Source: Mycobacterium sp. ITM-2016-00316
GTDB taxonomy: Bacteria; Actinomycetota; Actinomycetes; Mycobacteriales; Mycobacteriaceae
Assembly (NCBI RefSeq): GCF_002968335.2
Contig: NZ_CP134398.1
Coordinates: forward strand, 3,596,001 to 3,660,000
Length of the DNA: 64,000 nucleotides
Direction of reading: 5' to 3'
Under the pieces are notes generated by a model. The model did not search any database. It was not told the origin of the DNA and saw only the letters and a program-made list of their open reading frames with translations. Made by a program: the position numbers and the translations under genes. Numbering within the stretch: the stretch's first letter is position 1; each line of letters begins with the position of its first letter. Shown in pieces: positions 9,667 through 20,692 of the stretch.

Positions 9667-11166
9667 CTACCGATCCCCCTGCTCGGCGAGCAGATCGGCG
9701 AGCGCGCCGAGTCCGGCGGCGTTCGAGGCCTTCACAAGTACAACGTCTCCCTCGGCCAGTTCGGCCCTCAGCACATCCAGCGCGGCGTCGGCGTCGGGGA
9801 CCAGCACCGCTTCACTGCCCCATGAGCCTTCCATCACCGCCCCCTGGAGCATCGCGCTCATCGGTCTCCCGGTTCCCACGACAACCAGACGAGACACATC
9901 TAAGCGCACGGCGAACCTGCCGATGCGATCGTGTTCGGATATCGCGTCATCCCCGAGCTCGCCCATCTCACCCAGGACGGCCCAGCTACGGCGTTTCCGG
10001 CCCGTCGTCGCGACGGACTCACGCGCCATCCATGCCAGCGCCTTCAGCCCGGCCATCATCGAATCCGGGTTGGCGTTGTAGGCGTCGTTGATGATGGTGA
10101 CGCCGTCGGCGCGGGTGCTGACATGCATCCGTCGCGCCGACACCGGACCGGCCGCGGCCAGCGCGTCGGCCACCTGCTGCAAGCTCGCCCCGCATTCGAG
10201 CGCGACCGCCGCGGCGCACAGCGCATTGGACACCTGATGTTCGCCGTGCACCGCCAGCGCGATGTCGACCGCACCGTCGCCGGCATGCAACGTGAAGCGC
10301 GGGCGCGCCAGCTCATCGAGCGTCTCGTCGGCCGACCACACATCGGCACCGCTACTGCGTGACACCCGCACCACCCGCGCCGCGGTCTTGTCGGCCATCG
10401 CGACGACCGCCGCATCGTCCGCGTTCAGCACCACCACGCCGGAGGACGGAACAGCTTGCGGCAGCTCCGATTTGGTGGCAGCGATGATCTCCCGCGAGCC
10501 GAACTCCCCGAGATGGGCGGTGCCGACGTTAAGCACCACACCGATGGACGGGGTCGCAATCGAGGCCAGTGCCGCGATATTGCCGGGATGGCGCGCCGAC
10601 ATCTCCAGGATCAGGAAGTCGGTGTCGGTGGTGGACCGCAACACGGTCCACGGGTGGCCGAGCTCATTGTTGAACGAACCCGGCGGGGCCACCACCTCCC
10701 CGAGCGGCGCCAGCACCGCGGCCAGCAGATCCTTGGTCGAGGTCTTGCCCGAAGACCCGGTGACCCCGATGATGCGCAGTCCGCCGGCCACCAACTCGGC
10801 GGCCACCGCGGCCGCGAGCTTGGCCAGCGCGGCCAGCACCGCGGCACCCGACCCTGCGGCGTCATCGTGTTCCAGCGCGCCGGACCCGGTGTCGGCAGCG
10901 GCCACCGCGGGAACCACCACGGCGGGCACGCCGACCGGGCGGGCGGCCAGCACGGCCACCGCCCCCGCGGCGATGGCCCCGGCCGCGAAGTCGTGGCCAT
11001 CGGAGCGGGCGCCCGGCAGAGCCAGGAACAGCCCACCGGGGGTCACCGCCCGCGAGTCGAACTCGACAGTTCCGGTGATCCGGACCGTCTCGGCGTCGCC
11101 AGGGGTGATATCGGCCAACTCGCCACCGACGATCTCGGCGACCCGGGCCAGCGTCAACGCGATCAT
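9667..11166 (-). CDS. murF: UDP-MurNAc-tripeptide--D-Ala-D-Ala ligase MurF
   Basis: A 499-residue Mur ligase that adds D-Ala-D-Ala to the UDP-MurNAc tripeptide. It shows the N-terminal [17 protein letters not shown], the P-loop [17 protein letters not shown] at about residue 135, the central [18 protein letters not shown] and the C-terminal [11 protein letters not shown] motif. The ATG at 11164-11166 overlaps the murE stop (ATGA), which decides the start over an in-frame ATG three codons upstream. It is followed immediately by mraY. Confidence 0.97.
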   Translation of the reverse strand: MIALTLARVAEIVGGELADITPGDAETVRITGTVEFDSRAVTPGGLFLALPGARSDGHDFAAGAIAAGAVAVLAARPVGVPAVVVPAVAAADTGSGALEHDDAAGSGAAVLAALAKLAAAVAAELVAGGLRIIGVTGSSGKTSTKDLLAAVLAPLGEVVAPPGSFNNELGHPWTVLRSTTDTDFLILEMSARHPGNIAALASIATPSIGVVLNVGTAHLGEFGSREIIAATKSELPQAVPSSGVVVLNADDAAVVAMADKTAARVVRVSRSSGADVWSADETLDELARPRFTLHAGDGAVDIALAVHGEHQVSNALCAAAVALECGASLQQVADALAAAGPVSARRMHVSTRADGVTIINDAYNANPDSMMAGLKALAWMARESVATTGRKRRSWAVLGEMGELGDDAISEHDRIGRFAVRLDVSRLVVVGTGRPMSAMLQGAVMEGSWGSEAVLVPDADAALDVLRAELAEGDVVLVKASNAAGLGALADLLAEQGDR

Positions 11167-12677
11167 CGGGTCCACCCGAGGGCGGTCAGCGCGTCCGCGA
11201 GCTCCACCCGGTCATCGAACGGGCGGGTGACGCCACGGCTGGTCTGCCCCGACTCATGGCCCTTCCCTGCGATCAGCACCACATCCCCGGTGCGTGCCCA
11301 GGCCACGGCGTAGTCGATGGCGGCGCGGCGGTCCCCGATCTCGACGACCTCGCCGGCATGGCCGGCCGTCCCGGCCAGCACGGCGGCTCGGATGGCCGCC
11401 GGGTCCTCGTCGCGTGGGTTGTCGTCGGTGACGACGACGAGATCGGCCAGTTCGGCGGCGACCCGGCCCATCGGTTCGCGCTTGCCGACGTCCCGGTTAC
11501 CGCCGGCGCCGAACACCACGGCGATCCGGGCACCGGGCTCCTGATCCCGCAGTGTCTGCAGTACCGCTTCCAGCGCACCCGGCTTGTGGGCGTAGTCGAC
11601 GAGCGCCAGGAAATCCTGACCGTGGTCGACGGTCTCCAGCCGGCCCGGCACCGCCGCGGCCCGCAGACCCGGCGCGCCCTGCTCCGGTGACACCCCGACC
11701 ACGTCGAGCAGCGCGACCGCAAGCAGCGCGTTGGCGATGTTGTAGCGCCCCGGCAGCCCGATCTGCAGCGTGTGGTGCACCCCGGCGGGGTCGACGGCGA
11801 CGAACTCCTGGCCGCCCCGCCCGACCGCGCGCACCGCGTCGATCCCCCAGTCGGCGTCCGCCCCGCCCGCGCTGACCCGCACCGGTGAGGTGGACCGGTC
11901 CGCGATCCGGCGGCCCCAGTCGTCGTCGACACAGACCACCGCGTGCGCGGCATGGGTGGGCGAATCCGGCTCGAACAGCCGGGCCTTGGCGTCCAGATAG
12001 TCCTCCATCGTCGGATGGAAGTCGAGGTGGTCGCGGGAGAGATTGGTGAATCCGCCGGCCTCGAAGACCGTCCCGTCCACCCGGCCGAGCGTCAGTGCAT
12101 GGCTGGACACCTCCATCACCACGGTGTCCACCCCGCGCTCCAGCATCACCGCCAGCAACGCCTGCAGATCGGGGGCCTCCGGGGTGGTCAGCGAACTGGG
12201 CTCATCACGTCCGTCGATGCGGATGCCGACGGTGCCGATCAGCCCCGCGGTCCGGCCCGCGGCCCGCAGGCCCGCCTCGATCAGATAGGTGGTGGTCGTC
12301 TTACCGGACGTGCCGGTGACGCCGATGACGCGCAACGTCCGGGACGGATGGCCGTAGACATCGGCGGCCAGCGCGCCGAGCACCGCCCGCGGTTCGGGAT
12401 GCACCAGCACGGCCGCGTCCAGGTCGGCGCGCAGCTGGTCGGCGCCGGCCGGATCGGTCAGCACGGCCACCGCGCCGGCGGCCACGGCGTCGGCGGCGAA
12501 CCGGGCTCCGTGCGCGGACGCACCCGGCAGCGCGGCGAACAGATCCCCGGGCCGGACGTCCTGGCTGCGCAGCGTCACACCGGTCACCCGGGTGTGCGCG
12601 CTCGCCGCCGGCACCCCGATCCGCTCGGCCAGCGGTCCGAGCAGCTCACCGCAGGGTTGGGAGGGACGCAGTTTCAT
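11163..12677 (-). CDS. murE: UDP-MurNAc-tripeptide synthetase MurE (meso-DAP adding)
   Basis: A 504-residue Mur ligase. The P-loop [16 protein letters not shown] is near residue 120, TTPEAPDLQ and the carbamylated-lysine region follow, and DDNPRDEDP near residue 415 is the signature for meso-diaminopimelate rather than lysine as substrate. Its start is 46 bp downstream of ftsI. In M. tuberculosis several unrelated genes, among them a PE_PGRS gene, separate pbpB from murE; they are absent here, so this is the simpler arrangement. Confidence 0.97.
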   Translation of the reverse strand: MKLRPSQPCGELLGPLAERIGVPAASAHTRVTGVTLRSQDVRPGDLFAALPGASAHGARFAADAVAAGAVAVLTDPAGADQLRADLDAAVLVHPEPRAVLGALAADVYGHPSRTLRVIGVTGTSGKTTTTYLIEAGLRAAGRTAGLIGTVGIRIDGRDEPSSLTTPEAPDLQALLAVMLERGVDTVVMEVSSHALTLGRVDGTVFEAGGFTNLSRDHLDFHPTMEDYLDAKARLFEPDSPTHAAHAVVCVDDDWGRRIADRSTSPVRVSAGGADADWGIDAVRAVGRGGQEFVAVDPAGVHHTLQIGLPGRYNIANALLAVALLDVVGVSPEQGAPGLRAAAVPGRLETVDHGQDFLALVDYAHKPGALEAVLQTLRDQEPGARIAVVFGAGGNRDVGKREPMGRVAAELADLVVVTDDNPRDEDPAAIRAAVLAGTAGHAGEVVEIGDRRAAIDYAVAWARTGDVVLIAGKGHESGQTSRGVTRPFDDRVELADALTALGWTR

Positions 12678-12723
12678 GGCGTTGCCACAGTACCGGGCTG
12701 CCTGCCGAGGCCTGGGACGCCGC

Positions 12724-14598
12724 TCAGGTGGCCTGCAGCGTGAGCGGCGGACCGGGATCGGCGGACAGCGGCACGTTCTCGCGCTGCAGCAACCAGGCCG
12801 CGATGTTGTGGAACAACGGGGCCACGGTGGTGCCCGGCTGTCCGTCGGCGGTGCGGCGCGGGTTGTCGGCCATGATGCCGATCACGTAGCGCGGATCATC
12901 CGAGGGAGCCAGCCCGGCGAACGTGATCCAGTAGTGGTCGTCGTAGTAGCAGCCGCAGTTGGGGTTGATCTGCTGGGCGGTTCCGGTCTTACCGGCGATC
13001 TGATAGCCCTCGACGGCCGCCTGCCAGCCGGTGCCCTGCTGCACGCCGCGCGGGTCGCGCTGCACGGTGGCGCGCAGCATGTTGCGCACCGCGACCGCGG
13101 TCTCCGGGGAGACCACCCGGATGGGTTCCGGCGCTTCCTCGGGGGTACGGGTGCCGTCGGCGGCGACGATGGACTTGACGACCCGCGGCGGGATGCGCAC
13201 ACCGTCGTTGGCGATGGCCTGGTACATCCCCGCCATCTGCAGCAGGGTCATCGACAGACCCTGCCCGATGGGCAGGTTGGCGAATGAGCTGCCCGACCAC
13301 TGATCGATCGGTGGCACCAGTCCGGCGCTCTCGCCCGGCAACCCGACGCCGGTGCGCTCGCCCAGACCGAACTTGGTGAGCATCTCGGCGAACTTCTCGG
13401 GCCCGACGCGCTGAGCCAGCATCAGGGTGCCGACGTTGGAGGACTTCCCGAAGACGCCGGTGGTGGTGTACTGGTCGACGCCGTGGTTCCAGGCGTCCTT
13501 GACGGTCACCCCGCCCATGTCGATCGAACCCGGGACGGACAGCACCTCGTCGGGATTGGTCAGTCCCATCTCGATGGCCGTTGCGGCGGTGACGATCTTG
13601 TTCACCGAGCCCGGCTCGAAGGGTGAGGCGACGGCGGGGTTGCCCATCTGCCGGGTGCCCTGTCTACCGATGTCCTGCGAGGGGTCGAACGTGTTGTCGT
13701 TCGACATCGCCAGCACCTCACCGGTTTTGGCGTCCAGGACGACGGCGGAGACATTGGCCGCGCCCGAGACGTCCTTGGCCTGCTGGACCTGCTGCTGCAC
13801 ATAGAACTGGATATCGTCATCGAGGGTGAGCTGCACGGTGGAACCGTCGACCGCCTCGTGTCGGTTACGCATGCTGCCCGGGATCATCACGCCGTCGGAG
13901 CCGCGGTCATAGGTGACCGAGCCGTCGGTGCCGGCCAGTTTGGCATCCATCGAATCTTCCAGCCCCAGCAGACCGTGTCCGTCCCAGTCGATTCCGCCGA
14001 CGATGTTGGCGGCCAGCGAACCGCCCGGGTACTGCCGGATGTCCTGACGCTCGGAGCCCACCTCGGGGAACTTGGCCATGATGGCCTCGGCGACGGCCGG
14101 GTCAACGGCGCGGGCCAGGTAGGCGAAGGATTCCTTGCTGGTGAGCTTTTTCAGCAGGGTCGACGCGTCGGGCCGGTTGTTCAGCCGGGTCGCGATCTCG
14201 GTGGCGATCTCGCGCAACCGGGTGTCCGGATCCGGCTCGTCAGGATCCTTGGCCTTCTCCTCTTCCAGCTGCTTGCGCACCTTGACGGGCTGGAAGGTCA
14301 GCGCCCGCGCCTCGATCGTGAAGGCGAGCTTGTCGTCGTTGCGGTCGACGATGCTGCCGCGCACCGCTTTCTGCACATCGGTCACCTTGAGCTGACCGGC
14401 GGCCTCCGCGCGCAATCCGGCGGCATTGGAGATCTGGAGGTTGAACAGCTGCGCCGCGGCGACCACGAGGACCAGAAAGATGACGACGTTGCCCGCCCGG
14501 TGCCGGAACACGAAGGACGAACTGCGCACACCGGTCTGGGGCTCCGGGCGACGGATGCGCCGGTCGGTGGCGGCGTGTTCCTGCGACTTACGGCTCAT
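12724..14598 (-). CDS. ftsI: Penicillin-binding protein FtsI (PbpB, class B PBP3)
   Basis: A 624-residue septal transpeptidase with a short cytoplasmic N-terminus and one membrane segment at about 32-52 ([20 protein letters not shown]). Then come the PBP dimerisation domain and the transpeptidase domain with the catalytic SVNK (about 330), SSN (about 387) and KTG (AGKTGTAQQ, about 540). It cross-links septal peptidoglycan with FtsW. The ATG overlaps the stop of the ftsL-like gene by 4 nt. Length and motif spacing match mycobacterial PbpB (Rv2163c). Confidence 0.97.
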   Translation of the reverse strand: MSRKSQEHAATDRRIRRPEPQTGVRSSSFVFRHRAGNVVIFLVLVVAAAQLFNLQISNAAGLRAEAAGQLKVTDVQKAVRGSIVDRNDDKLAFTIEARALTFQPVKVRKQLEEEKAKDPDEPDPDTRLREIATEIATRLNNRPDASTLLKKLTSKESFAYLARAVDPAVAEAIMAKFPEVGSERQDIRQYPGGSLAANIVGGIDWDGHGLLGLEDSMDAKLAGTDGSVTYDRGSDGVMIPGSMRNRHEAVDGSTVQLTLDDDIQFYVQQQVQQAKDVSGAANVSAVVLDAKTGEVLAMSNDNTFDPSQDIGRQGTRQMGNPAVASPFEPGSVNKIVTAATAIEMGLTNPDEVLSVPGSIDMGGVTVKDAWNHGVDQYTTTGVFGKSSNVGTLMLAQRVGPEKFAEMLTKFGLGERTGVGLPGESAGLVPPIDQWSGSSFANLPIGQGLSMTLLQMAGMYQAIANDGVRIPPRVVKSIVAADGTRTPEEAPEPIRVVSPETAVAVRNMLRATVQRDPRGVQQGTGWQAAVEGYQIAGKTGTAQQINPNCGCYYDDHYWITFAGLAPSDDPRYVIGIMADNPRRTADGQPGTTVAPLFHNIAAWLLQRENVPLSADPGPPLTLQAT

Positions 14599-15632
14599 GC
14601 AACCGGCACCTCGGGGACGAGCGGGACCTCGACCGGTGCCGGCGCCTCAACCGGTGCGGGCCCGACGTTTTCGATGCCGCCGACCGGACCGGGCTGAGCC
14701 GGCAGTGCCGGAGCGGCCAGGTGCGGAAGACCATCCACGGGCGGCGCAGCGGGTGGCAGGTCGGCGACCGGCGGCAACACCGCGGGATCAGCCGGGGCAG
14801 CCAGCGGTGCGACCGGTGCGACCGGCGCGACCGGTGCGGTCAGCGGCGTCGCCGGGACCGGGGTCTGCTCCCGCGGCGGTACCCGCACCACAACCTCACG
14901 CGGATCCACCACCCGGGGTGCCGGCGGCGCATCGGCGGCGGGACGCGCCGGCCGCTCGGTCACCGGTGTGTCGTCGGGCAGTGGGGAGTTCAGCGGTGGC
15001 GGCGGGACGCCTTCGGCCGGCTTCGGTGTGCCCACCACCATCCACGCGCCGGTCGGGTCCTGCACCAGGTGCGCGGTGTCACGGGACGGGATCATGCCCA
15101 GTTCGCGGGCGGCCTCGGCCAGCGCCGGCGGGGCCTGCGCCTCCAGCACGTCGCGTTCCAGGGCCTCTTTCTGCTGGGCCAGAGCCTGGTTCAGCTGGCG
15201 TGCGTGCCCGAGCTGATAGGAGCGTTCGGCGGCGTCGGTGGACAGCCACAGCGTGACGCCGAGCCCGATACCGAGTGCACCGATCACCAGCACCACGAAC
15301 GGCACCCGCGCCGCGAGGGTCCGTGGGTTGAACTCGATCTCGGACAGCCGGGTGATCAGCCGTTCGCGCAGTGGCGGGCGGACGACTTTGGGGGCCTTGG
15401 CCTTCCGCGCCTTGGCGCGAGCCTTGGCCTGGCTGGCATTCTTGGGCCGTGCGGGCGCGTCGACGGGACGCCGCATCGGGGTGGTCTTCGGCGCGGGCCG
15501 CTGCGGACGCTGTTCGGGTGCGCCGCGGCGCTTGCGGGCCGGCGCTTCTGTCTGCCGGCCGCGGGCACGCTGGGGGTTGCCGCGTCGACGCTCGTCGGCG
15601 CCGGGCACCGGTGCGGGTCGCTTACCCTTCAT
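14595..15632 (-). CDS. FtsL-like proline-rich division membrane protein
   Basis: A 345-residue bitopic protein at the Rv2164c position between rsmH and ftsI, where ftsL lies in other bacteria. It has a Lys/Arg/Ala/Pro-rich N-terminus (1-95), one transmembrane segment at about 112-132 ([20 protein letters not shown]), a short predicted coiled coil ([19 protein letters not shown], about 145-163) as in FtsL, and a long Pro/Ala/Val-rich extracytoplasmic tail with [18 protein letters not shown] repeats. FtsL would pair with FtsB and FtsQ and activate FtsW-FtsI. The overall assignment rests on position and topology, since FtsL diverges strongly. Confidence 0.8.
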   Translation of the reverse strand: MKGKRPAPVPGADERRRGNPQRARGRQTEAPARKRRGAPEQRPQRPAPKTTPMRRPVDAPARPKNASQAKARAKARKAKAPKVVRPPLRERLITRLSEIEFNPRTLAARVPFVVLVIGALGIGLGVTLWLSTDAAERSYQLGHARQLNQALAQQKEALERDVLEAQAPPALAEAARELGMIPSRDTAHLVQDPTGAWMVVGTPKPAEGVPPPPLNSPLPDDTPVTERPARPAADAPPAPRVVDPREVVVRVPPREQTPVPATPLTAPVAPVAPVAPLAAPADPAVLPPVADLPPAAPPVDGLPHLAAPALPAQPGPVGGIENVGPAPVEAPAPVEVPLVPEVPVA

Positions 15633-16753
15633 GAGTCTTCCTTTCCGGCAACCTTTTCCAATGCCCGCAACCGCACCGAGGCGCTGCGCGGGTTCCGCTC
15701 GATCTCGTCCGCGTCGGCCTGTTCGGCACCGCGGGTCAGTGTCACGAATTCGGCCTCATATCCGGGTAATTCGACCGGAAGCCCGGGCGGCGTGCGCGAT
15801 GCCGTGGCGGCCGCGAACAGCCCCTTGACGATCTTGTCCTCCAGGGACTGATAGGCCATCACGACGATGCGCCCACCGCCGGACAGCGCCGCCAGCGAGG
15901 CAGGCAAGGCGTCGCGCAGCGAATCGAGTTCGGCGTTGACCGCGATCCGCAGCGCCTGGAAGGTGCGCTTGGCCGGATGTCCGCCGGTTCGCCGGGTGGC
16001 GGCGGGAATCGCCTCGTACAGCAGCTCGACCAGTTCGGCCGTGCTGTGCAACGGTTGGCGCGCACGACGTTTGACGACGCGGGAGGCGATCCGGCTGGCG
16101 AACCGTTCCTCACCGTACTCACGGAGCACCCTGGCCAGCGCCCGCTCCTCATAGGTGTTGAGGATGTCGGCCGCGGTGAGCTCGGCCTCGGGATCCATCC
16201 GCATGTCCAGCGGCGCGTCGTGTGCGTAGGAGAAGCCACGGTCGATCAGGTCCAGTTGCATCGAGGAGACACCGAGATCGAAAAGCACTCCGTCGATGGC
16301 GTTCTCGTCCCGGTCGGCCCAGTAGCCGTCGTAGCGGGTGCGGACGAACCGGAAGCGGTCACCGAAGGGCGCCAGCCGTTCGGTGGCGATGCGCAACGCG
16401 TCGGGATCGCGGTCCAGGCCGACGACATGCAGCCCGGGAAGTTCGGTGAGGAAACGTTCGGTGTGCCCGCCGGCGCCCAGGGTCGCGTCGACCAGGACGG
16501 CTCCGGTGCCGTCAGGGTGGTGACGGGTCAGCGCCGGCCTCAGGAGCTCGACGCAGCGGTCGAGGAGGACGGGGACGTGGCCATGATCGGGATCGTCTGG
16601 CACTGCGGCTCCCCTGTTGCGAAGGGGCGCCCCTGCAACGGGGTCCCTGCCCGAGGGTGCGGACCTGGCGTCGGGGAAGTACGCCAGGGCCGGTTCGGAC
16701 AGAGGCCGCGTTGCACGGACAGGATGGTCAGATGATGTCGCGAAGAGTGTCAT
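15629..16753 (-). CDS. rsmH: 16S rRNA (cytosine-1402-N4) methyltransferase RsmH (MraW)
   Basis: A SAM-dependent methyltransferase modifying C1402 in the 16S P-site. The core starts at [13 protein letters not shown]; the SAM motif [48 protein letters not shown] and [11 protein letters not shown] follow in order. The ATG at 16753 gives 374 residues and overlaps mraZ by 26 nt. A GTG at 16601-16603 behind GGGGAG would give 324 residues. The longer form is kept because its N-terminal LAYFPDAR resembles what I recall of the M. tuberculosis protein. The stop overlaps the ftsL-like gene. Confidence 0.93.
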   Translation of the reverse strand: MTLFATSSDHPVRATRPLSEPALAYFPDARSAPSGRDPVAGAPLRNRGAAVPDDPDHGHVPVLLDRCVELLRPALTRHHPDGTGAVLVDATLGAGGHTERFLTELPGLHVVGLDRDPDALRIATERLAPFGDRFRFVRTRYDGYWADRDENAIDGVLFDLGVSSMQLDLIDRGFSYAHDAPLDMRMDPEAELTAADILNTYEERALARVLREYGEERFASRIASRVVKRRARQPLHSTAELVELLYEAIPAATRRTGGHPAKRTFQALRIAVNAELDSLRDALPASLAALSGGGRIVVMAYQSLEDKIVKGLFAAATASRTPPGLPVELPGYEAEFVTLTRGAEQADADEIERNPRSASVRLRALEKVAGKEDS

Positions 16754-17159
16754 CGCTGGCCGCGGAGAAGGTCTCTTCGTGGGTCTCCTGGTACTGCTGC
16801 CAAGCCTGGGCGTCCCAGATTTCGAGGTGACCGAGCGAACCCGTCACCACGCATTCCTTGGACAGGTTGGCGTACCGGCGGTGTTCGGCCGACAGGGTGA
16901 TCCGGCCCTGCGCATCGGGATGTTGCTCATCGGCACCGGCCGCCAGGTTTCGCACATAAGCGCGGGCCTGAGGGTCGCTGCGCGATGCCAGCATCGCCTT
17001 TTCAGCCAGCTTTTCGAACTCCGTCCGCGGGTACACGGCCAGGCTGTGATCTTGACTCTTGGTGACCATCAACCCTCCTGCCAGTGCGTCGCGGAACTTG
17101 GCGGGCAGTGTGAGCCGCCCCTTGTCGTCGAGCTTGGGCGTGTAGGTGCCGAGAAACAT
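16728..17159 (-). CDS. mraZ: Transcriptional regulator MraZ
   Basis: A 143-residue protein with two SpoVT/AbrB-like MraZ domains: [26 protein letters not shown] (residues 1-26) and the second copy around [16 protein letters not shown]. The DKGR and DAQGR turns contact DNA. MraZ is the first gene of dcw operons and usually represses its own operon by binding direct repeats upstream of itself; such repeats are seen here. The ATG at 17157-17159 starts at the conserved [11 protein letters not shown], and longer forms are rejected. Confidence 0.97.
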   Translation of the reverse strand: MFLGTYTPKLDDKGRLTLPAKFRDALAGGLMVTKSQDHSLAVYPRTEFEKLAEKAMLASRSDPQARAYVRNLAAGADEQHPDAQGRITLSAEHRRYANLSKECVVTGSLGHLEIWDAQAWQQYQETHEETFSAASDDTLRDII

Positions 17160-17237
17160 CTCGCCACCTCCCACCACTCGGCTGGATCCCGAGTCGCTTC
17201 TGCCCGCTTGGCGGAGCTCCGGTTGCTCCGTTGTCCG

Positions 17238-17302
17238 CCACTTTACCCCACAATCCCCCACTTAGCTCCATCTGCTGCCACCTAGATATCCCCACGCCCC
17301 AC
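17238..17302 (-). promoter_or_regulatory. MraZ-binding repeats upstream of mraZ
   Basis: Read on the minus strand, GTGG boxes begin at plus positions 261, 251 and 241 of the 17-kb region (17261, 17251, 17241), exactly 10 bp apart: GTGGGGGATT, GTGGGGTAAA, GTGGCGGACA. Further boxes start at 17281 (20 bp away), 17295 and 17302. Helically phased GTGGG/TGGGN direct repeats in front of mraZ are the known MraZ operator form in other bacteria. Confidence 0.75.
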
Positions 17303-17409
17303 TTACGGATCAGAAGTCGCCTCCTGCCCCACCCGTTCGATCGGTGCGGCACCCGCACAAGAATGGGAAAGCGCAGCTCAATGCGCATACACCAGCGGTA
17401 CGGGCCCGG

Positions 17410-17436
17410 GTGGGGAGCGGTGGGGAGATTGTGGGT
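17410..17436 (+). promoter_or_regulatory. Second GTGGG repeat array, opposite orientation
   Basis: On the plus strand GTGGGGAGCG (17410), GTGGGGAGAT (17420) and GTGGGTAGA (17431) follow one another with 10-11 bp spacing. They lie about 250 bp upstream of mraZ and point the other way from the proximal array. A further pair, GTGGGGAGAA at 17525 and GTGGGT at 17535, again 10 bp apart, overlaps the end of the next gene's terminator. The 388 bp from 17160 to 17547 hold these arrays and the terminator, and no gene. Confidence 0.5.
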
Positions 17437-17488
17437 AGAACGCCCTGTCCGGTCCGACACGCCGACGTCTCCGGGCGCCCAGCTGCAC

Positions 17489-17524
17489 AAAAAAACGGGG
17501 CAGCTCCGAGACGGAGCTACCCCG
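17489..17524 (-). terminator. Intrinsic terminator of the DUF3040 gene
   Basis: On the minus strand a 12-13 bp stem (CGGGGTAGCTCCG against CGGAGCTGCCCCG, one G-U type mismatch) with a 3-nt loop is followed directly by seven T residues (the A run at 17489-17495 on plus). This is a textbook intrinsic terminator, 24 bp past the stop of the DUF3040 gene and in front of the mraZ control region. Confidence 0.88.
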
Positions 17525-17547
17525 GTGGGGAGAAGTGGGTGGGGCCG

Positions 17548-17952
17548 CTACTCGTCGAACCGACGACGGAAGCGGTCCTCCATACGGCTGGTGAAGGATC
17601 CGCCGGTGCTCTTACCGCGCTTCGGCCGCGCGGCACCCGTTGGCGGCGCCGACTTGTCGGCCGGGCCCGACGCCCGCGAGCCGGTGATCGCGAACACCAC
17701 GCCACCGAACATCACGATGAAGCCGATGACGGAGAGGATCGGCAGACCACCGATCCAGGTCGCATTGATGGCGACACCGGACACCAGCATCGCCAGCCCG
17801 ACGATGAAGAGTGCGACACCCTGTAACCGACGACGTGCCGAGGGGGCCCGCAGATTGCCGCCCCGAACGCTGGAAGCGAATTTGGGGTCCTCGGCATAGA
17901 GCGCGCTTTCAATCTGGTCGAGCATGCGCTGCTCATGATCGGAGAGTGGCAT
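17548..17952 (-). CDS. DUF3040 membrane protein
   Basis: A 134-residue protein beginning MPLSDHEQRMLDQIESALY, the fixed N-terminal signature of actinobacterial DUF3040 proteins (Rv2169c position). Two membrane segments follow (about 52-72 and 78-96, VALFIVGLAMLVSGVAI and SVIGFIVMFGGVVFAI), then a basic cytoplasmic tail with GKSTGGSFTSRMEDRFRRRFDE. The function is unknown. The ATG at 17950-17952 is preceded by AAGGAGGG on the transcript, a strong ribosome site. It is transcribed toward mraZ but has its own terminator. Confidence 0.88.
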   Translation of the reverse strand: MPLSDHEQRMLDQIESALYAEDPKFASSVRGGNLRAPSARRRLQGVALFIVGLAMLVSGVAINATWIGGLPILSVIGFIVMFGGVVFAITGSRASGPADKSAPPTGAARPKRGKSTGGSFTSRMEDRFRRRFDE

Positions 17953-18173
17953 CCGTCCCTCCTTGTCCGCGCCCTGGCCCGGTGATTCCGGAACCGTGTC
18001 ATCAACGTGTGGTGCGCCCGCGATCACGGACGTCTGATGTCCATGATACGAGGTCAATCTGAGCCGTACCACCTACTTGGTACACGATTGTATGACGTAC
18101 GGCACCAAAGTCGGTCATCACCTCACCCGCGCGACCACAACCCCCAACCGGGGCCCGATAATGAACCCCGACC

Positions 18174-18764
18174 GTGCGCACCGAACAAGACCGCGAAGGA
18201 CACCCGTTGCCGACATATCTGGTGGATCTCTCGGCCGATGTGATGCGCCGGCGGCTACCCGAGGCACTGAGCGTCTACGTCGAGGCGATGCGCTATCCGC
18301 GCGGCACCGAGGAGCAGCGTGCGTCGATGTGGCTGGAACACACGCGCAGGGTGGGCTGGAAAGCCGTCGCAGCGCTCGACGGCGCCGAACTGCTCGGTGT
18401 CGCGTACGGCTACAGCGGGGCGCCCGATCAATGGTGGCAACAACAGGTCGTGCACGGCCTGCGCCGCATCGGCACCGATCCGGACCGGGCAGAGGCGCTG
18501 CTCGGCGACTATTTCGAGCTCACCGAACTGCACATCCACCCACGCGCCCAGGGGCACGGTCTCGGTGAGGCCCTGGCCCGCCGGCTGCTCGCTGGGCGCA
18601 CCGAGGCACACGTGCTGCTGTCCACGCCGGAGATCAACGGTGAGGCAAACCGGGCCTGGCGGCTGTACCGCAGACTCGGGTTCGGCGATGTGATCCGCGA
18701 CTACCACTTCGCCGGCGATCCCCGGGCCTTCGCCATCCTCGGCCGGTCGCTGCCCCTGGACTGA
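18174..18764 (+). CDS. GNAT family N-acetyltransferase
   Basis: A 196-residue acetyltransferase at the Rv2170 position. The acetyl-CoA site motif HIHPRAQGHGLGEALARRLL is at about residues 120-140, and NRAWRLYRRLGFGDVIRDY forms the C-terminal GNAT motif B. The substrate is not evident; the M. tuberculosis counterpart has been linked to isoniazid acetylation. The start is uncertain. The GTG at 18174 has a GATAAT box 11 nt upstream; a TTG at 18207 has GAAGGA in front and would give MPTYLVDLS. It is divergent from the DUF3040 gene, with a 221-bp gap between them holding only putative promoter sequence. Confidence 0.85.
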   Translation: MRTEQDREGHPLPTYLVDLSADVMRRRLPEALSVYVEAMRYPRGTEEQRASMWLEHTRRVGWKAVAALDGAELLGVAYGYSGAPDQWWQQQVVHGLRRIGTDPDRAEALLGDYFELTELHIHPRAQGHGLGEALARRLLAGRTEAHVLLSTPEINGEANRAWRLYRRLGFGDVIRDYHFAGDPRAFAILGRSLPLD

Positions 18765-18786
18765 CCGGGTCTGGCACGATTGCCAG

Positions 18787-19458
18787 GTGCATGCGCGCCC
18801 CCGCCGCCACCGGCTTCCCGCCCTGGTCCTGCTGCTGTTGATCCTCGTCCCACTGGCCGTCGGATGTGTCCGGGTGCGGGCCTCGATCACGGTGTCCCCC
18901 GATGACCGGGTGTCCGGTCAGATCGTCGCCGCCGCCATCCCCCGCGACGACGATGACAAGGGGCCCCAGTTGCTGAACTCCCTGCCGTTCAGCAACAAGG
19001 TGGCGGTCTCGAGGTACGAGCGCGGTGATTACGTCGGCTCCCAGGCGGTGTTCTCCGACCTGACCTTCGCCGAGTTGCCGCAGCTGGCGAACATGAACCG
19101 TGATGCCGCCGGGGTCGACATCTCCCTGCGGCGCGCCGGCAACCTGGTGATCCTCGAGGGACGGGTGGACCTCACCTCGCTGAGCGACCCCGAGGCCGAC
19201 GTCTCGCTCAGTGTCTCCTTTCCCGGCGAGGTGACCTCCACCAATGGCGACCAGATATCGAGCGACGTCGTCGAATGGAAGCTCAAGCCCGGCGTCGTGA
19301 CCACGATGAACGCCCAGGCCCGCTACACCGATCCCAGCGCGCGATCGTTCACCGGTGCGGCGATCTCGCTGGGCATCGGATCGCTGATCGTGGCGGGCAT
19401 CCTCGCCTCGGTCGCCTGGGTGAGCCGCGACCAGTCCCCGAAGATCGGCGCCGACTGA
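18787..19458 (+). CDS. lppM: Lipoprotein LppM
   Basis: A 223-residue lipoprotein. The signal peptide (HRLPALVLLLLILVPLAVGC) ends in a lipobox-like AVGC with the lipidated Cys at about residue 27. A folded domain follows (about 30-185; VRVRASITVSPDDRVSGQIVAAA), then a C-terminal transmembrane segment (about 190-212) and a short cytoplasmic tail. This matches mycobacterial LppM (Rv2171), which in M. tuberculosis affects phagosome handling and binds lipids. The GTG start is at most 6 nt from a CACGAT box, so the mRNA may be leaderless. It lies 22 bp after the acetyltransferase and may share its transcript. Confidence 0.88.
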   Translation: MHARPRRHRLPALVLLLLILVPLAVGCVRVRASITVSPDDRVSGQIVAAAIPRDDDDKGPQLLNSLPFSNKVAVSRYERGDYVGSQAVFSDLTFAELPQLANMNRDAAGVDISLRRAGNLVILEGRVDLTSLSDPEADVSLSVSFPGEVTSTNGDQISSDVVEWKLKPGVVTTMNAQARYTDPSARSFTGAAISLGIGSLIVAGILASVAWVSRDQSPKIGAD

Positions 19459-19554
19459 TACCGGCCACCGCGCACATTTGGCCTGACGACCGCATAATTG
19501 CGTGGTTGTAGGCGTGCCTGACTGCCAGGAGGCACCGGCCACGCTCTACGCTGA

Positions 19555-20688
<1,134 letters not shown>

Positions 20689-20692
20689 GGAG

